Below, piece by piece: positions 23,461 to 37,400 of a stretch of 64,000 nucleotides of DNA. Source of the DNA: Membranipora membranacea (lineage: Eukaryota; Bryozoa; Gymnolaemata; Cheilostomatida; Membraniporidae). Position numbers and translations under genes: made by a program. Below the pieces are notes generated by a model. The model worked only from the letters and a program-made list of their open reading frames with translations, was not told the origin of the DNA and made no database searches. Positions within the stretch are counted from its first letter, which is position 1. Each line of letters starts with the position of its first letter. The stretch is taken from the NCBI GenBank assembly GCA_914767715.1, contig OU612073.1, forward strand, positions 23,994,001-24,058,000. Reading direction: 5' to 3'.

Positions 23461-25424
23461 TTTGATGTGTTTTCAACTTTCTAAGCAGTGACTGTGTACT
23501 GGTCTGCTTGATTCAATCCAATTTGTTATTGCTAGGTTGCTATGTTACCTTGTTCAATTGATTCAAAGCATCTCATTGGTTTTCAACAGAATAATTTGAC
23601 CAATGGAAGTTCTCCATTCAATTATAGCTAATGCATAAAGTTGGACTGTTGTATTGTAGGCGGGGCTTATATATGACTGGCCAATGATATATTTAGCTTG
23701 TATGGGCAGTGGTAGAGCAACTCTTTTGTCAAACATAGCCACTGCTTATGTCCTAAACTCCCTGGCAGCAAGGGAAGTGCAACGTATAATGAATGGTATC
23801 AGGGAGAGCTTCCATTTTCCCTGATGGTATTGACTTGACCCTTTATGCCTAATCTTGATGTGTATGTTAATTATAGCGATATACTTTTCAGCAATGATTT
23901 CGTGAATTACTTGGAAAACGACCATTGATAGCAGGAGTGACTTACAACTAGGGAAATCGAGGAGAAGACAATCACGCAGCTCGCATGACAACTTATTGAA
24001 TATAGTTCATCATAATCCGAATACCTGTGATTACAGTGTATTGATGAATTCAGACAATCGGTTAGCAGAATTTTTCTCAATTAATTAGCTAATCAGCATG
24101 TAATCACTTTACAATTTCCCCAAGTGCAATAATCTGTCTACAATAATAAAATGCTCACAAAATATTATTTACCCGTGTGCCTCTAACTACTAATAAAACA
24201 GGCAGTTATTTCTGCCAAAGCTAATTCTGTGGTATGCTAGGTTATGAGTATTGTCCTGTGACGCATACATGTTTTTTGTTGCATTCCTAAGTACCTGCTA
24301 GGAACTATAATCTTGTATACTCATTTTTTGAGAAATCAGTCACATTCTGAGTAGATATGCTTGCAGTCTTCTTTACTAATTTATGGCAATTAAGATATTA
24401 TTGAGCGACATTTTCTTTACCCCAAGAATCAAAGTAAGTAACATAAAGATTTTCTAGATTGCTCAGATTGTGTACAATGTTATTGACAAGTGGTCAGATG
24501 GCCTTGTCACATGGCTAGTTTTTTGTTTCGGGAGGTAATACAAAAAAGTAGCTGTGTGACAAGGCTAGTGGTCAGAACTAATAACCATGATTTTGCTATG
24601 CAAACAAATTAAATTTTTCATTAATGTTCATGTGGTTCAATATCTGGTTCAGTTGTATGTTCAAACTTAATGTGGACACAGACACATATCCTAAATTAAT
24701 AAAATAAGCTTAGCGGCATCAATATTCATGATTTTCAATTGTTGTCAAGTTTTTCTTCTGTATCTTCTAATAGATCAATGAGCTGCATTATTATAAGTAA
24801 AGTTAACTTGTACAGATTATACTATAACCCAGGTGGAGCGGGAAGATCGAGGTATCAAATAGATCCTGTTTAGCTCTGGAGCTGGGAGACGGCAGAAATT
24901 TCATAGCTTGTGATTCGTTACTGCATAGACTGATCCGCTCCAGGATATGAGAGGGCACACACATCAGAGTCCATGACTAGAGACTATTGAACCTCTCACA
25001 GAGAAGTGTATATTCACTGGTATTGGAGTGAAGGATTTCACTTTCTAAGATTCTATTGTGTCTAATACCCATTATCCTGAGTTAATGAATTGATGATTGG
25101 CAATGACGCAGTGAAAGAGTCTTTTCAGTACAATAACAGGATTAATAGAGGTTCTCTCTGTGTTTGTTACATAAGACTGTATGTGAACATCATACATTCG
25201 CTCAGAGCAGTGAAAAGTTGAGGAAAATAGAAAACACTTATGAACTAGCAGCCAAAAGTCAGTAACGTCAGCTTTGATAGGAAGTGTTTTATTCTCCGAG
25301 AAAACGAAGCAATTCTTGCGAGACTGGATTATTATCACATAAACGGCAAAGTCACATACTGTGTACATATACAAAGTATACAAAAACAACACTACTCAAT
25401 TCCGAGGCCATACTGATAGAAGTT
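23461..25424. other. Intergenic between DNAJB13 and the glutamate receptor gene
   Basis: Divergent promoter interval. CCAAT-like motifs lie within 250 bases of the DNAJB13 start. No further gene is recognised. A small palindromic element sits at 24499-24566. Confidence 0.45.
24489..24576. mobile_element. Miniature palindromic element with 10-bp flanking direct repeats, copy 1
   Basis: A 68-bp segment (24499-24566) has imperfect inverted arms, CCTTGTCACATGGCTAG against CTGTGTGACAAGG, and is bordered on both sides by AGTGGTCAGA. A related copy lies at 44975-45039. No coding capacity. Confidence 0.55.
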
Positions 25425-28400
25425 ATGGTTGTGGGAAGAAGCATCAGAGGAGCTGCCCTCTGGATGAGTATTTTGGTGTTGATCGCCCAAACCATCGACG
25501 CTCAGAATCGAGGTGCTCCGAACACCAGATACAATGGTGGAGGGCAGTCGAGAACAGGCAGACAGCAGCTGGACATGTCCGTCAACATCGGTGGGTGTTT
25601 GGGTTCTGCTGATACTACAATGAATTCAGAAAACCATATCATTGATAGGAATGTTGAATCCCTGATTATTTCGTTTGCAGTTTTGTGATTTGCTGTTACC
25701 AAAGAAGAAGTAACTTCATTTATAGACCCAACGGAATGCCTAACAATGGCTGACATATCTTTGAATGTTTCTACAACAGCTGAGTCGAGTTTGTGTTTAC
25801 AATGATCCCTTTGGTAAATGAACCTGAAAAACCATCAGTCTCTGGGCCCAACTATGCCTGCATTTGCGACAGGTCTTTTTTTGTCATTACGAGAATATCA
25901 AGCATCACAATTATCAGGTGCATTTAGAAACAATGTTGTTAATCTGTAGTTTTGCTTTCCTCTATCTGGCAGGTGCTCTGCTCGATGATATAGAATATTA
26001 CTTGTACAAACCCATCATAGACTTTGCCCAGGAATCGGTTAATCTGGATTCTGGTACGCTAGTGGACAGCTCACTAAGAATTCACCCACATGCAGTCTTC
26101 AACGCATTCGATACTGGAAATAAAGGTAGGTGTCTACCACTAAATAAGGGCAGTGGTGATATCTCCAGCGTGTATCTCCAGCTCCTGCAACTTTTTCTGA
26201 CTCTCTGCCCAACCATCTCAATAAATCGTAATCACTCACTGATAAAGTAAATGATCAAGAGCTGTAAGCCAAGTTGTTGAAGGGATTTGACCAGAAACAG
26301 TAATTAAATTAATACTAGACAGGTGTGCATAGAATACAATAATTGTGTAACGCTCTGTGATCATTGAACTCTCACGGCTATGAGAATTCAACACAGCAGC
26401 AGACAACACCGATAGGTGAAGTGATATAAACAAGGAGTATAATACATACGGTATAATACTGATTATCCAAAGTCTAGATAACGTTAAATAGATCTCAACC
26501 AAATGCAGGGCCAGCGTACATGCTGGAATGCTACAGGTATGCTACTGGAAATTATGTCACCTTCATCTGATAATCCCTCGTGCATCGATAAAAAAGGGAA
26601 ACTAAAAACAAAGCCTGTTTATTATGGCCAAATCTAATGTCAGATGATGATCACTGGTATAACAAAGTATGTTTTTTCTTTATTTTACAATAATTTATCG
26701 CAATCCAAGATGGAAGTTTTAGATTATGATGAGCTTTTCAGCTCCGGAATGAAAACTAATCTCTGCTTGTTCTTTGAAATGGAACCAGAAATTATCCCTC
26801 ATTTGAGTAAATTAAGTTTGCATAATGCTCAAAATAAAATTTGGCCTGACCTGCTCATGAGTCAACCAGTATGGCATAGGTATGACAGTGTGTTTAAAAA
26901 TCTGTCCCATTTATATCGTTAAAACTTGTATCGAGCTGACAATAGGACTTCAGAGGACTTACGGGTATATTTTTGTTATTGCTAGGTAATACCTGGCTAC
27001 TGACATCGCTCATAATTTACATCGCTGTCTGAATAATTTCATTATAATGGCCTCATCCAACATTCACTTAATCCCGTACAGGCACAGTGCCCTCACTTGT
27101 CATCAGCACGATACCTCTATTTTACCTTATCATAGCAGACAATAAACATAACATATCTATGCCAAAATGCGTACTGGTGTACCTTAGGTCAATTTATTGC
27201 TGTGATGAGCAACATGCCTTTACTGTAGTTACCTGAAAAACCACTGGGCAGTACATAAAAAAATAAAAAATAATTCCGAGTAGGGTATCGAAAACTATGC
27301 CATCAGATACCTTACTACACTGACATGATCCTATGGAAACCCCGTAATTTTAGCTTTCTTGGAATAGGAGTTATTCCATGAATTCTGTCATCACTAATGA
27401 TGTGCTCAATGGTACTGTCCCTTTTCCAAGAGAAGACAACTTGATGAAAATTTTTTATTTTCAAAGGCCTGGTAAGTCGCCTATTAAACACAAATGTTGG
27501 ACATATATGGTCTACAGAATTACATATTGAGTTATAGTTTTGGTTTTCCCATGACCGCTGTTATTGAAAGCCAATAGTAAGTAGATTTCGGATTTGGGAA
27601 TGTTCCATTGGCACGATAGAGAACTTTTGATTCCAATGAAGTGTCTGCCTGCAAGGTAAAAGCAAGGCTAATGAGCAGGGCACATAACATACAGTTCAGT
27701 GACTGCTTTTCCCAGGTCATCATCATAAATCACATAAAAAACTCATTCATGTTATTGTTGATCATATTTTGAGCAGATAAAAAATTAACAACTCATCAAC
27801 AGAAAGGTTATTTAATTAATTGTTCCCGCCTGGATATTTTTATCTGTGAGTTAATTACATGTAATTAATCCTAATGTAATTAACACTATACACAGGCAGG
27901 CTTGTAGTCGGTCATTAAATTTTATTTTCATGGAACCAAACATACGCAGCAATAAGTTTCTAAAACTATAAAATTAAGACTTTAGCTGGTTTATCCACCA
28001 GGCATTACGTTGCTGCAGCGAACACTCATATTCTTCTGGTTATGGGTAGGAAGTTCAATATAACTTGTGCCCATACAAACTTATCATGTGTAGACAGAAT
28101 ATAAAATAGCCTACGGAGGCAGACACATAGCTGATAAAAATGCTGCCAATGTAATCGCTTGTCATGATTGCGTTACAGTTCAACTATGCAACATATAAAT
28201 TCATTATCAACACAACACAAAGCTTTATATCCATGACCTGGAACATACAAGGGAGAAATAAAGTGTTAGGGAAAGGGTGAAGAGTTAGACAAACTAGACA
28301 CTATTACTAGATTACAATTTGAAACTAATGCTGTTAGCTTAGTGTGCATAATATGATAAAGTGGTCAGTTTGTACACTGGCAGCACCGATTCTTTTGATG

Positions 28401-31400
28401 TGTCGGAGTCAGTATGTGATCAGCATAACCCACTGCTTGGGATAACCACGACGATGACTTATACAAATCATCGTTGTTATGTTACAGTATGTTTGGCAGC
28501 GAATGCAGGACAAGGAGTAGTAGCCCTACTTGGACCACACGACTCTGCGTCATCAGATTATGTCAGATCCTTCTCCTCCACATTCAAGATTCCACATATT
28601 CAGGTCTGTAGATAAGTAACAGTAACAAACCGAACTTACTCTTCTGTGTTGTGTTTTGTATTATTGCAATTATATACCCATGTAGCTAATACCTGCATGC
28701 ATACATATATTGATAGTTACAAACCATGCCCTAAATGAATGCAGCAGAAGACTTTATGTATCTATTACAATGTATACACTCTCAGCATATACTGGAAATT
28801 GATCTGTGCTTCATTACTTACAATACAGTACATAGCGCATGTGGCAGTCATCCAAAAACTTGTTGCCTTTTTACACCCTTTATCATGGATACAATGAGAG
28901 CCATGATTCTCGTCTCAATACCGCTACTATAAGCCATATTGATTCATCTGTGTGTGGAATCTATATTTGCAGTTCCATCCGGACTTCTCAAAGCACACCG
29001 AGGCCACACTCAGGCGCTCTGTCTCTATGAACTTCTGGCCAGATATGAATCAGATGGCTCTTGCCTACCGAGACCTGAAGGAAAAATTTGGATGGAAGAA
29101 GATAATCATCATCACAACACTCGATCAGCGTACAGCCACAGGTTAGACACCGGCAGACGACTGTGATTTCAGGGTTTAGCTCTGGAATGGGGTCAGTCAA
29201 TGGATAATACCATCCAGACATGCAATACCCTCTCAAACGATGACCTCCTTCATCAATCATATGCTGTGTTGTGTTTGCCCCAAATGAATGATGATGACAA
29301 CCCCTGTAAACTAGTTGCCCACAAGCTACCAAATAAAGCGGGGACTTATCCGCAAAATGAAAACCTCCAACCTCATCTCCAAAAGTATTCATTCATTTGG
29401 TACGGCTCTTGTCATACCAAATATTCTTGGATACTCACTGAGGAGTAAGGGTCTTTTATCGACAGGTCCAATATTAGATTGGGAGTGCTTGCGGCGGTTT
29501 GGAGAAGGGAATCTGGCGATACTTGCACCTGTGCGTCATTAGCACTCTCTGATGTCCCACCAATAAAGCCCCACAAATTGTGTTTTGACGAAAACTAGCG
29601 AGACTTTTCATATTTTCAGGTTTCCTTCCCATATTGAAACACACGATGGAGTACAACCCAAGGAAAGACGAGAATGTAATCATACGGGGAGTTACCTCCA
29701 CATCAGAAGCTATATCCACACTAAAAGACTTCACCACCTATAAGAATGTTATCGTAGATTTACCCCTCGAGATGACTGTAGATTTCAGCAGGAAGGCTCG
29801 ACAGGCTGATCTTATGTCAGGATATTATCACTTTCACTTTACTACAATGGTATGGTTTAATGCAGAGTAAAGAGTTAGCGTTGTCTCTAACACCGTCACC
29901 TTGTACAGATACATTGCAGATCATGTCATGCTACGCATTGCAAACTCAAGAATAAATAATTGACTCGATGTTATTCTCTCAATTCTTAAGCCAATCAGGC
30001 TTGATAATACTATAATGCTATAATACTGGTAGAAGTAAATATGAGTTAGAGTTTAGTTTAGATATTTTGGGTTTGAGTCAATGCTGAAGCTTGTACCAAA
30101 TTTCACCAGCTAAATTGGAAGCTTTATAGGGCAGTGAGGTTAAGTTAGCCATAAATTTCACTATGACAAGCCTGTGCACAGTAACAAATTTTTACTTTAT
30201 CGCATATTTCACCCTCTAACATATCTAGTTTCTGCTGTAAAACTCATATTTTACCTGTTTTCATTCAAAGTTACTAATGGAGATATTACCCTAAAACAAA
30301 CTTATCATCAATTCCAAATCAAAATATGGTGAAACTTCAATAATACTGGAGTGTTCACAACTATTTGAATTGTTTTCCAGTGTTCGAAGTTCGTTTATGC
30401 CATTTCTAAAAAATCAGGTGTGATTAATATCAGGTCAAACAGTGATGTGGTTTGATAGCCAAACTTACAAAAGGTGTTTAGGCTTTTCTTACAAAATATG
30501 GTGGCAAGATTTGCGTGAGATAATTGATATCGAAAACAATCACATCTGAATCAACATTGGACTGATACTTCTCACAACAACAATAACAAATAGCCTTGAG
30601 CAACAAAATTGGAAATCTATTTGTCTTGGTCAAATCATAGTCAATTAGGGACAATTTACTAACTTCTTACCATCAACATCTTCAACTGAGGAATGTGCAT
30701 TAATTCAATGCCCTGCCAGCTGATCCATGAACCGTCCCATAATCAGGTTACATAGCAATTTCAGAATCAATTTGGTTAGGGGCCTTGTTTCTTCCTTGAA
30801 ACCTAACTGTAATTTTTGCGATATGGACACAATGAGTTTGTCACAATTTCCCTGATACACAGTCGCACACAACTCGAAGTTTTGTTCTATATTTGCTTGA
30901 AAATACATGAATCATTTTATGATCTCTCAGGATATTTCAGTAAAAGCCGAGGAGATTGGACCGCTGACGACGGGATTAGTAAATGTGACGGCGTTCTCAC
31001 TTATCGACCAGGAGAGCAGAGAGTGGGCGGGTATGGTACGAGACTGGAACAGGATCATGGTCTATGAGGCTGACCCGAGTATATCACCGATGAAATATGT
31101 GAGTACGGAAAGAGTCAGCAGAATAATGGTTGATTTTGTCAAACTTGTTCCTGAGTAGAAATTACAAAATAATGTTAGTGTAGTAAAAAGAAAACTACAA
31201 AATGTAAAAAAAAACATGAAAAACATAAATCATAAGAATTGATGTCCAGTTCAATCAATCAAAATCTGCAGTTTAAATTATACCACCTAACTATGTTGTC
31301 TAAACTATTTGATCAAAATAATCAAATCCTCTTATATTATCAAACAATTGTATGCCCAAACAGGCAGGCGTCGTTCTCTATGTCACATTTGCCTGGATAT

Positions 31401-34400
31401 AAATAAACATGGGGAAATAATCCTAATCAGGAGAATTTCCATCTTTCAGACTCGTCATGCCTTGATCTATGACAGCATATACTACGTTGCCAGGATTCTC
31501 AATCTGCTCATCAGAAATGGAAACAGAATTGTAGCCAATAAGCTTGAGTGTGACATAAACCAGAGCCAATCACGTCGTCCGTGGGCTTATGGCGACGCTC
31601 TCTTCAAACAGCTAACTGTGAGTGCATGTCACAGAACTCGCATTAACCATCTCAGGGCCGTCACATCAACCACCTTAATAACCTGCTTGTGGTTGATATA
31701 ATCATAGAGTATGGATATATCCTTACTCTGTGATATAATTGTGTCATTTTAGGGTGAAAGCTTACCAACCACAAAAACATTACATAAGAAACATGGCAAC
31801 CAAACTAAAACCTAATTAAGAGCACAGGCGGGTTGTATCACATTCGCATCAGAAGATTCCTTCCAAAATAATAAGAGTGAAAATCCCTCATCCTAAGGAT
31901 GGTAAAAGCTACCACTGCTTGATTTTAGATTGAGTCCTCATATAATACCCTATAATTATATACTGTTTTCCTCATATTATGGTACGTGGTCTAGCTTTCA
32001 AATACACAGCCATTGCCATAGTTTGATAATGAAAAATACCGTTGTTCTCTCCCTGACCATTCCTGCAACAGTCATGGCGTGGCTCATATTATGAGTAACA
32101 AGACTCCGAATTTATTGTCATAAATATAATATAATATTCGATTATTTATGCAGTCCAATAAAGGTTTCCGAAACATCAAAAATGCAGCTGCAACGGTATA
32201 TATAATATTAAAAACTATTCCCTATTTAGAATGGATGGTTTAGTTTTGAGCGCATGTTTTTGAGTTATAGACTGAGTTATAGACCCTGCATGTAGCCATA
32301 ACTTAGTTGTTATAAACTTCTTTCTTTATTTAAATAACCAGACCAGTAGCCATCTTGCTCCGCCATCTTGCATTCAAATAGTCACAGGAAAAATAAATTG
32401 AAATTGAAGTATATGTTGTCTCCGGTTCCCGATTCCTTATTCAGGTTTTATCATCCCAAAGATCCTCATAATACAAAGATTGATCACAGGCATTTGTGAG
32501 GTTTTTTTTGATATCGTTAGTAATCAATCCGGGATACAATTTGTTAAAGGATTATTAATAAATGTCGAATATACTTCTCTCCCGGAGGGGGGGGGCAAAA
32601 GTCTGGGGGGCTCAGACTACGAATATACATGCAAATGTGACACGAAAAAGTCAAAAGCTGTACTGGTACTTCAATCAATAGGCTCTTGACATAGAAAAAC
32701 ACAGACACAATATTTGTTCGGCTGGCAAAACATTCAGCGCCACCATCTTAATATCTAGACTCATCGCATGGAAACAGGCAGATAAATTCACAACACATAT
32801 AGCTTACCATCCCCTGCTGACCTTTACTAAAGAGCCTGAATTTTATATATTACAGACAAATGTGACACAGAGTTATCGTGGTATCACAGGGGAGATAAGG
32901 TTCGATCAATATGGACGAAGAACCAACTTCAGGACAAATCTGCTAGAATTTGACAGCTATGGGAAAGTTAGATTGGTAAGTTGCGTTACCGTTACCGTAC
33001 TTATAAGTTAGTCGATGGTGTCAAACCACAAATAACTCACCACATTATCAAGCTTTTTACAGTATACACTGAATATCAAATATAGTATCGGGCTTTTTTC
33101 TTTATTTGTTGCTTGTTTGCGATAGTTAAAAATCTGTCAGCCTTGGTACATGGGGCCTATAGGGTGTGACCGATAGTCAGCCTTGGTACATGGGGCCTAT
33201 AGGGTGTGACTGTGATAGTGAGCCTTGGTACATGGGGCCTATAGTCAGCCTTGGTACATGGGGCCGATAGTCAGCCTTGGTAGATAGGGCCTATAGGGTG
33301 TGACTGTGATAGTCAGCCTTGGTACATGGGGCCGATAGTCAGCCTTGGTACATGGGGCCTATAGGGTGTGACTGTGACCTGTAGACAAATTTAGTGGGCA
33401 TTGAGTAGGTGATACTGTTTCATACCTAGATTAGTTATATGATGCTCATATTTACACGCAGGTTGGAATCTGGAGTACTGGTAAAGAGCCTGGTAATGGT
33501 CTGACAATCACTAAAACCTTCGAGAATGTTAAAGAAGATGTCAGTAAGGACTTTCAGTCAAAAACGTTCAAGATTGCTGTTAGACCGGTGAGTTGATTAC
33601 TCCTGGATTACTCCTATAGCCTGGGGGAAATTATGAAAATTATCTTATCCGTGATGGCCAGACCAGCAAAAGCATGATGTCACTCGTTAGTTTGAAGGAA
33701 AGCAGCATTAAAGTCTCATTGTGAGCGGCGGTAAAGAAAAAAGTTTTCTGCATTTAAAATAAATAGGTCAAAGTCAATTGTCACGAAAAAACCTTACAAG
33801 TTGTATTTAGAAGTATATATTCATTATTAACCGTAATATGAGTATTTTTGTTGGGTAACAACGCTCAAAAACATCATCGTCTTAAAGATATATCATGAAT
33901 TTCCTTTCGGTTATATTGTAAAGGCACAAATCATATTCTCATCTATGAAGGCTACACAATACTACTTTGAATTATTGTAGGAGGCTCCATTTGTTATGTA
34001 TAGTGAGTATTATGACCGAGTGAATATGACAAGACCAATACCCCAAGAAGATGGTAAGTATAAAAGAAAAGATAGCTAAGTGGATAAAATCACCAAAGCT
34101 GGTAATAAATCAAGAAAACAAGGATGGTGAATAATAATGCTGCCATCAAACAGAGCATGGCTTTTGATGAGTTGCGACTCACTGCAACAAGAGTGGACAA
34201 GTCTACAAATGTAACTGTGTACAGTAGCAGCAGGGAGGGTGGGAGATCTCACCCTCCCTGGCAGCAGGGAGGGTGGGAGGGGCTGAATGTTCAGCTTTTT
34301 TTGTATCATCCGTCTGCATAAATTTAATATCGTTTCTTTTTTAAACCTGGATACTTGGTCCTGTGCTCTCCATCAAACATGGGCATACAAATGCTTTTTA

Positions 34401-37400
34401 CCATTGGAGATTGGATATATTTAGTACATAGCTTGTTACATGCGACTCACCTTATTGTCTGTTACAGGAAATGCCAGATTTTATGGGTTTAACATAGAGA
34501 TGTGGGAGGAGGCCGCCAGGCGTCTGAATCTCACTAATTATGAATATGTCAAGGTCGATGAAGGTCCGACCAAGCTGAGTGACGGAGTTTTTGCTGGTAT
34601 TATTGGCGGTCTGCAAAAAATGGTCAGTATATGTGCATCCTGAAGGATACATAATGTCATTGTCACTAAGTGATTACTGAAGAAATCTGATTTGTCTTCA
34701 CACCAGATATATGAGAAACAGAGATTCTTTATTGTCTATCCAATATATATAAATATATATATATATATATATTATATCATATACCATATCCACTGGTGAC
34801 AGATAGCCATGAAGTTACCGTATTTTTCTTCCGTCTATTTCCCAATCATATTTACTGATTACAGGAATATGATGTTGGATTATCACCTATAACAGTGTTA
34901 GTGGAGAGAAGTGAAGTCATAGATTTCTCTATGGACTATCTCAGTGTTGGTGAGTAAATCTTCGGGCAAACTGTAAAATCAGCAAGCTATAACTGCAGTA
35001 GACTATCAATCGCATTCATTTTCGATCTCTTTTTTGTGTGGTTTTGAATAGTCTGTTGTATCATCACAGATTAAGGTCCTGGTACTCCTCACATCATCGG
35101 CAAACCATCTACATATGGAGGATAATACTGGAATGTCTCTACCAGTGACTAGATCTTAAGTTAGCTTAGTCTGGTATTATGGTCGTATGGGGGGCTCAGA
35201 CTAGTATTATGGTAATCATTCATGATATCTAAAAATGGTCAAACCAACGATGTGGATTTTTCGTGTTCAATCAATCATTTCATAATGCCCTCAATTGGTA
35301 ATAAAAGAAGGTCTGATGTCTGTATAAAAAGTGAGCTCATGACCCATGACAGAAATCTCATGATTTGTTACTATTAATGACTGTTTATAGGAATCAGCAT
35401 ACTGTACAAAAGGCCTGAACCGGAAAAGGTCGGCTTGTTCAAGTTTATGGAACCGTTTCAGAATCAGCTTTGGGGAGCCATTTTTGGAGCTATTGTTGTC
35501 ACCACGTTTGCTATTCACATCATTGGAAGGTCAGTGGGTTACTCACTTGAATGTTATGATTTAGAGTATATAATAACTCTTTGGTACAACCCTAGTTAGT
35601 ATCGGATGTTTCACTATTATGAAATGCTTGGAAGTAGCATATGTAAGGCTGAGAAGGCAACTTAAACTTTCGGCTATGTGCGCATACTCCTATAATCGAG
35701 GATCACTCCCCCACCTAGCCGCAGAAGAGATTAACTCCAAAACCAATATCCATACAGTGATAGATGAGCACACTCAATGTGCCCAAACTCTCATGAATCA
35801 ACCTCTCATAGATACACTCGTCGTGTTAGTAAACATTGTTGCCATTTTTGTCTCTTATAACAGATTTAGTCCTGGACAGTGGGACAATCCACATCCATGT
35901 TCACCTGACGTCGACCTTCTAGAGAATGACCTGACACCCGCTAACAGTCTCTGGTTTGTTCTCGGCTCGTTCCTTCAACAAGGTATGTGTGTGTAAGGGA
36001 GATAACCCTAATCACAACAAGGTACGTGTGTGTAAGGGAGATAATCCTAATCACAACGAGGTATGTGTGTGTAAGGGAGATAACCCTAATCACAACAAGG
36101 TACGTGTGTAAGGGAGATAATCTTAATCACAACAAGGTATGTGCGTGTAAGGGAGATAATCTTAATCACAACAAGGTATGCGTGCTAGTAAGCGTATGTG
36201 TGTATCTTAATTCAGGTCTGTGGCCAGTCAGTGTGACGTACAGATCCACAGAGGGAAGCAATTATCTAACTTCAACTCAGTCAAAATATCTCTGGGTCAT
36301 CTTGTCTGCTCATTTGGCAATACTGGAATCCATGTGAAATAGGGGGTTGACAGCGAAGCTTTGTAAGGTATGACGGAGTTTGATTGTATAAAGCAGGCCA
36401 CAATAAATGAGTTTTTTAACCAACATGAATATTATAGATTTATATTATTAACTTCATATCATGATATAGTACATATTCATAGAGATTGAAAACCTGGTGA
36501 AAATAATGAACGATAAAAACGCTATAAAGTGTTTCAGTAGTACAAAGAGATAGAAATAAAAAAACTGGAATGTTTGAATTAAAAATAGAGGAATGATCAA
36601 TACGGAATGTCTGATTTAAAATATTGCTATAAGCAGGATTAAAATATTTACATAAACTCAGTTATATAACATAACTACACATCATACAGATTATGTATAG
36701 CTTCAACTTATTAGATTTTATTCCACATTTCATGAATTGAGATTAGCAGGTCTATGTTGAATCAGCAGATGAGATACCCATTAGTGATCTCAAATAGAGA
36801 CCTATCTAACTGCAGGAGTCAACAATGGAATGATTGCATCATATAAGTTCTCACATAAAGAAAGGGCTCTTATCGTGAGCAATCGATAGGCTACTGTCAT
36901 AGAGTACAGTATGAGTGAGTGACGAAATGGCATTGAGACATACAAGATATTTAGGAACATTTATTCTATACTTGCAGCACATTGTAGCTAGTATGAATTT
37001 TATCCCATAGACAGTAAATAGTACATGCTAGAAATCCGCAGCTTACAAAAGCTCCCAGAACAGCGATGATGATAACCCAGTCTGATCGCTCTCCGGGATC
37101 TCTGTATTCATAACCTGCAAATATAGATTAAACTTTGTAACCTCAATGTCAACAGCACATAAAATCATTGTTGTTCTCCATTCAAATTTATAAATGTAAA
37201 TAAAAGATGAAGTAGCTGACCCAGATATTTATTGGTTGTCCTCTCTCTGAAGTATAAGCTCAATGAGAGGACAACTCATAATACCCGATGCTAATTCAGC
37301 CATACCTACTGGTAGTAGGATGGTGGAGTAGGTCGGCGGGCAGAGAAGGGAGGATTTGACTCAGCCTTCAACTGAAGCTGTATTGACAAAGAATTTACGG

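Noticed and set aside
23520-23560. Possible RFX X-box upstream of DNAJB13 (GTTGCTATGTTACC)
   Set aside because: The two half-sites point the same way instead of forming the inverted pair of a true X-box, leaving at least two mismatches.
29200-29542. Open frames between receptor exons 4 and 5 as an extra exon
   Set aside because: Exon 4 (phase 1 end) joins exon 5 directly in phase, and the frames have no amino-terminal-domain similarity.
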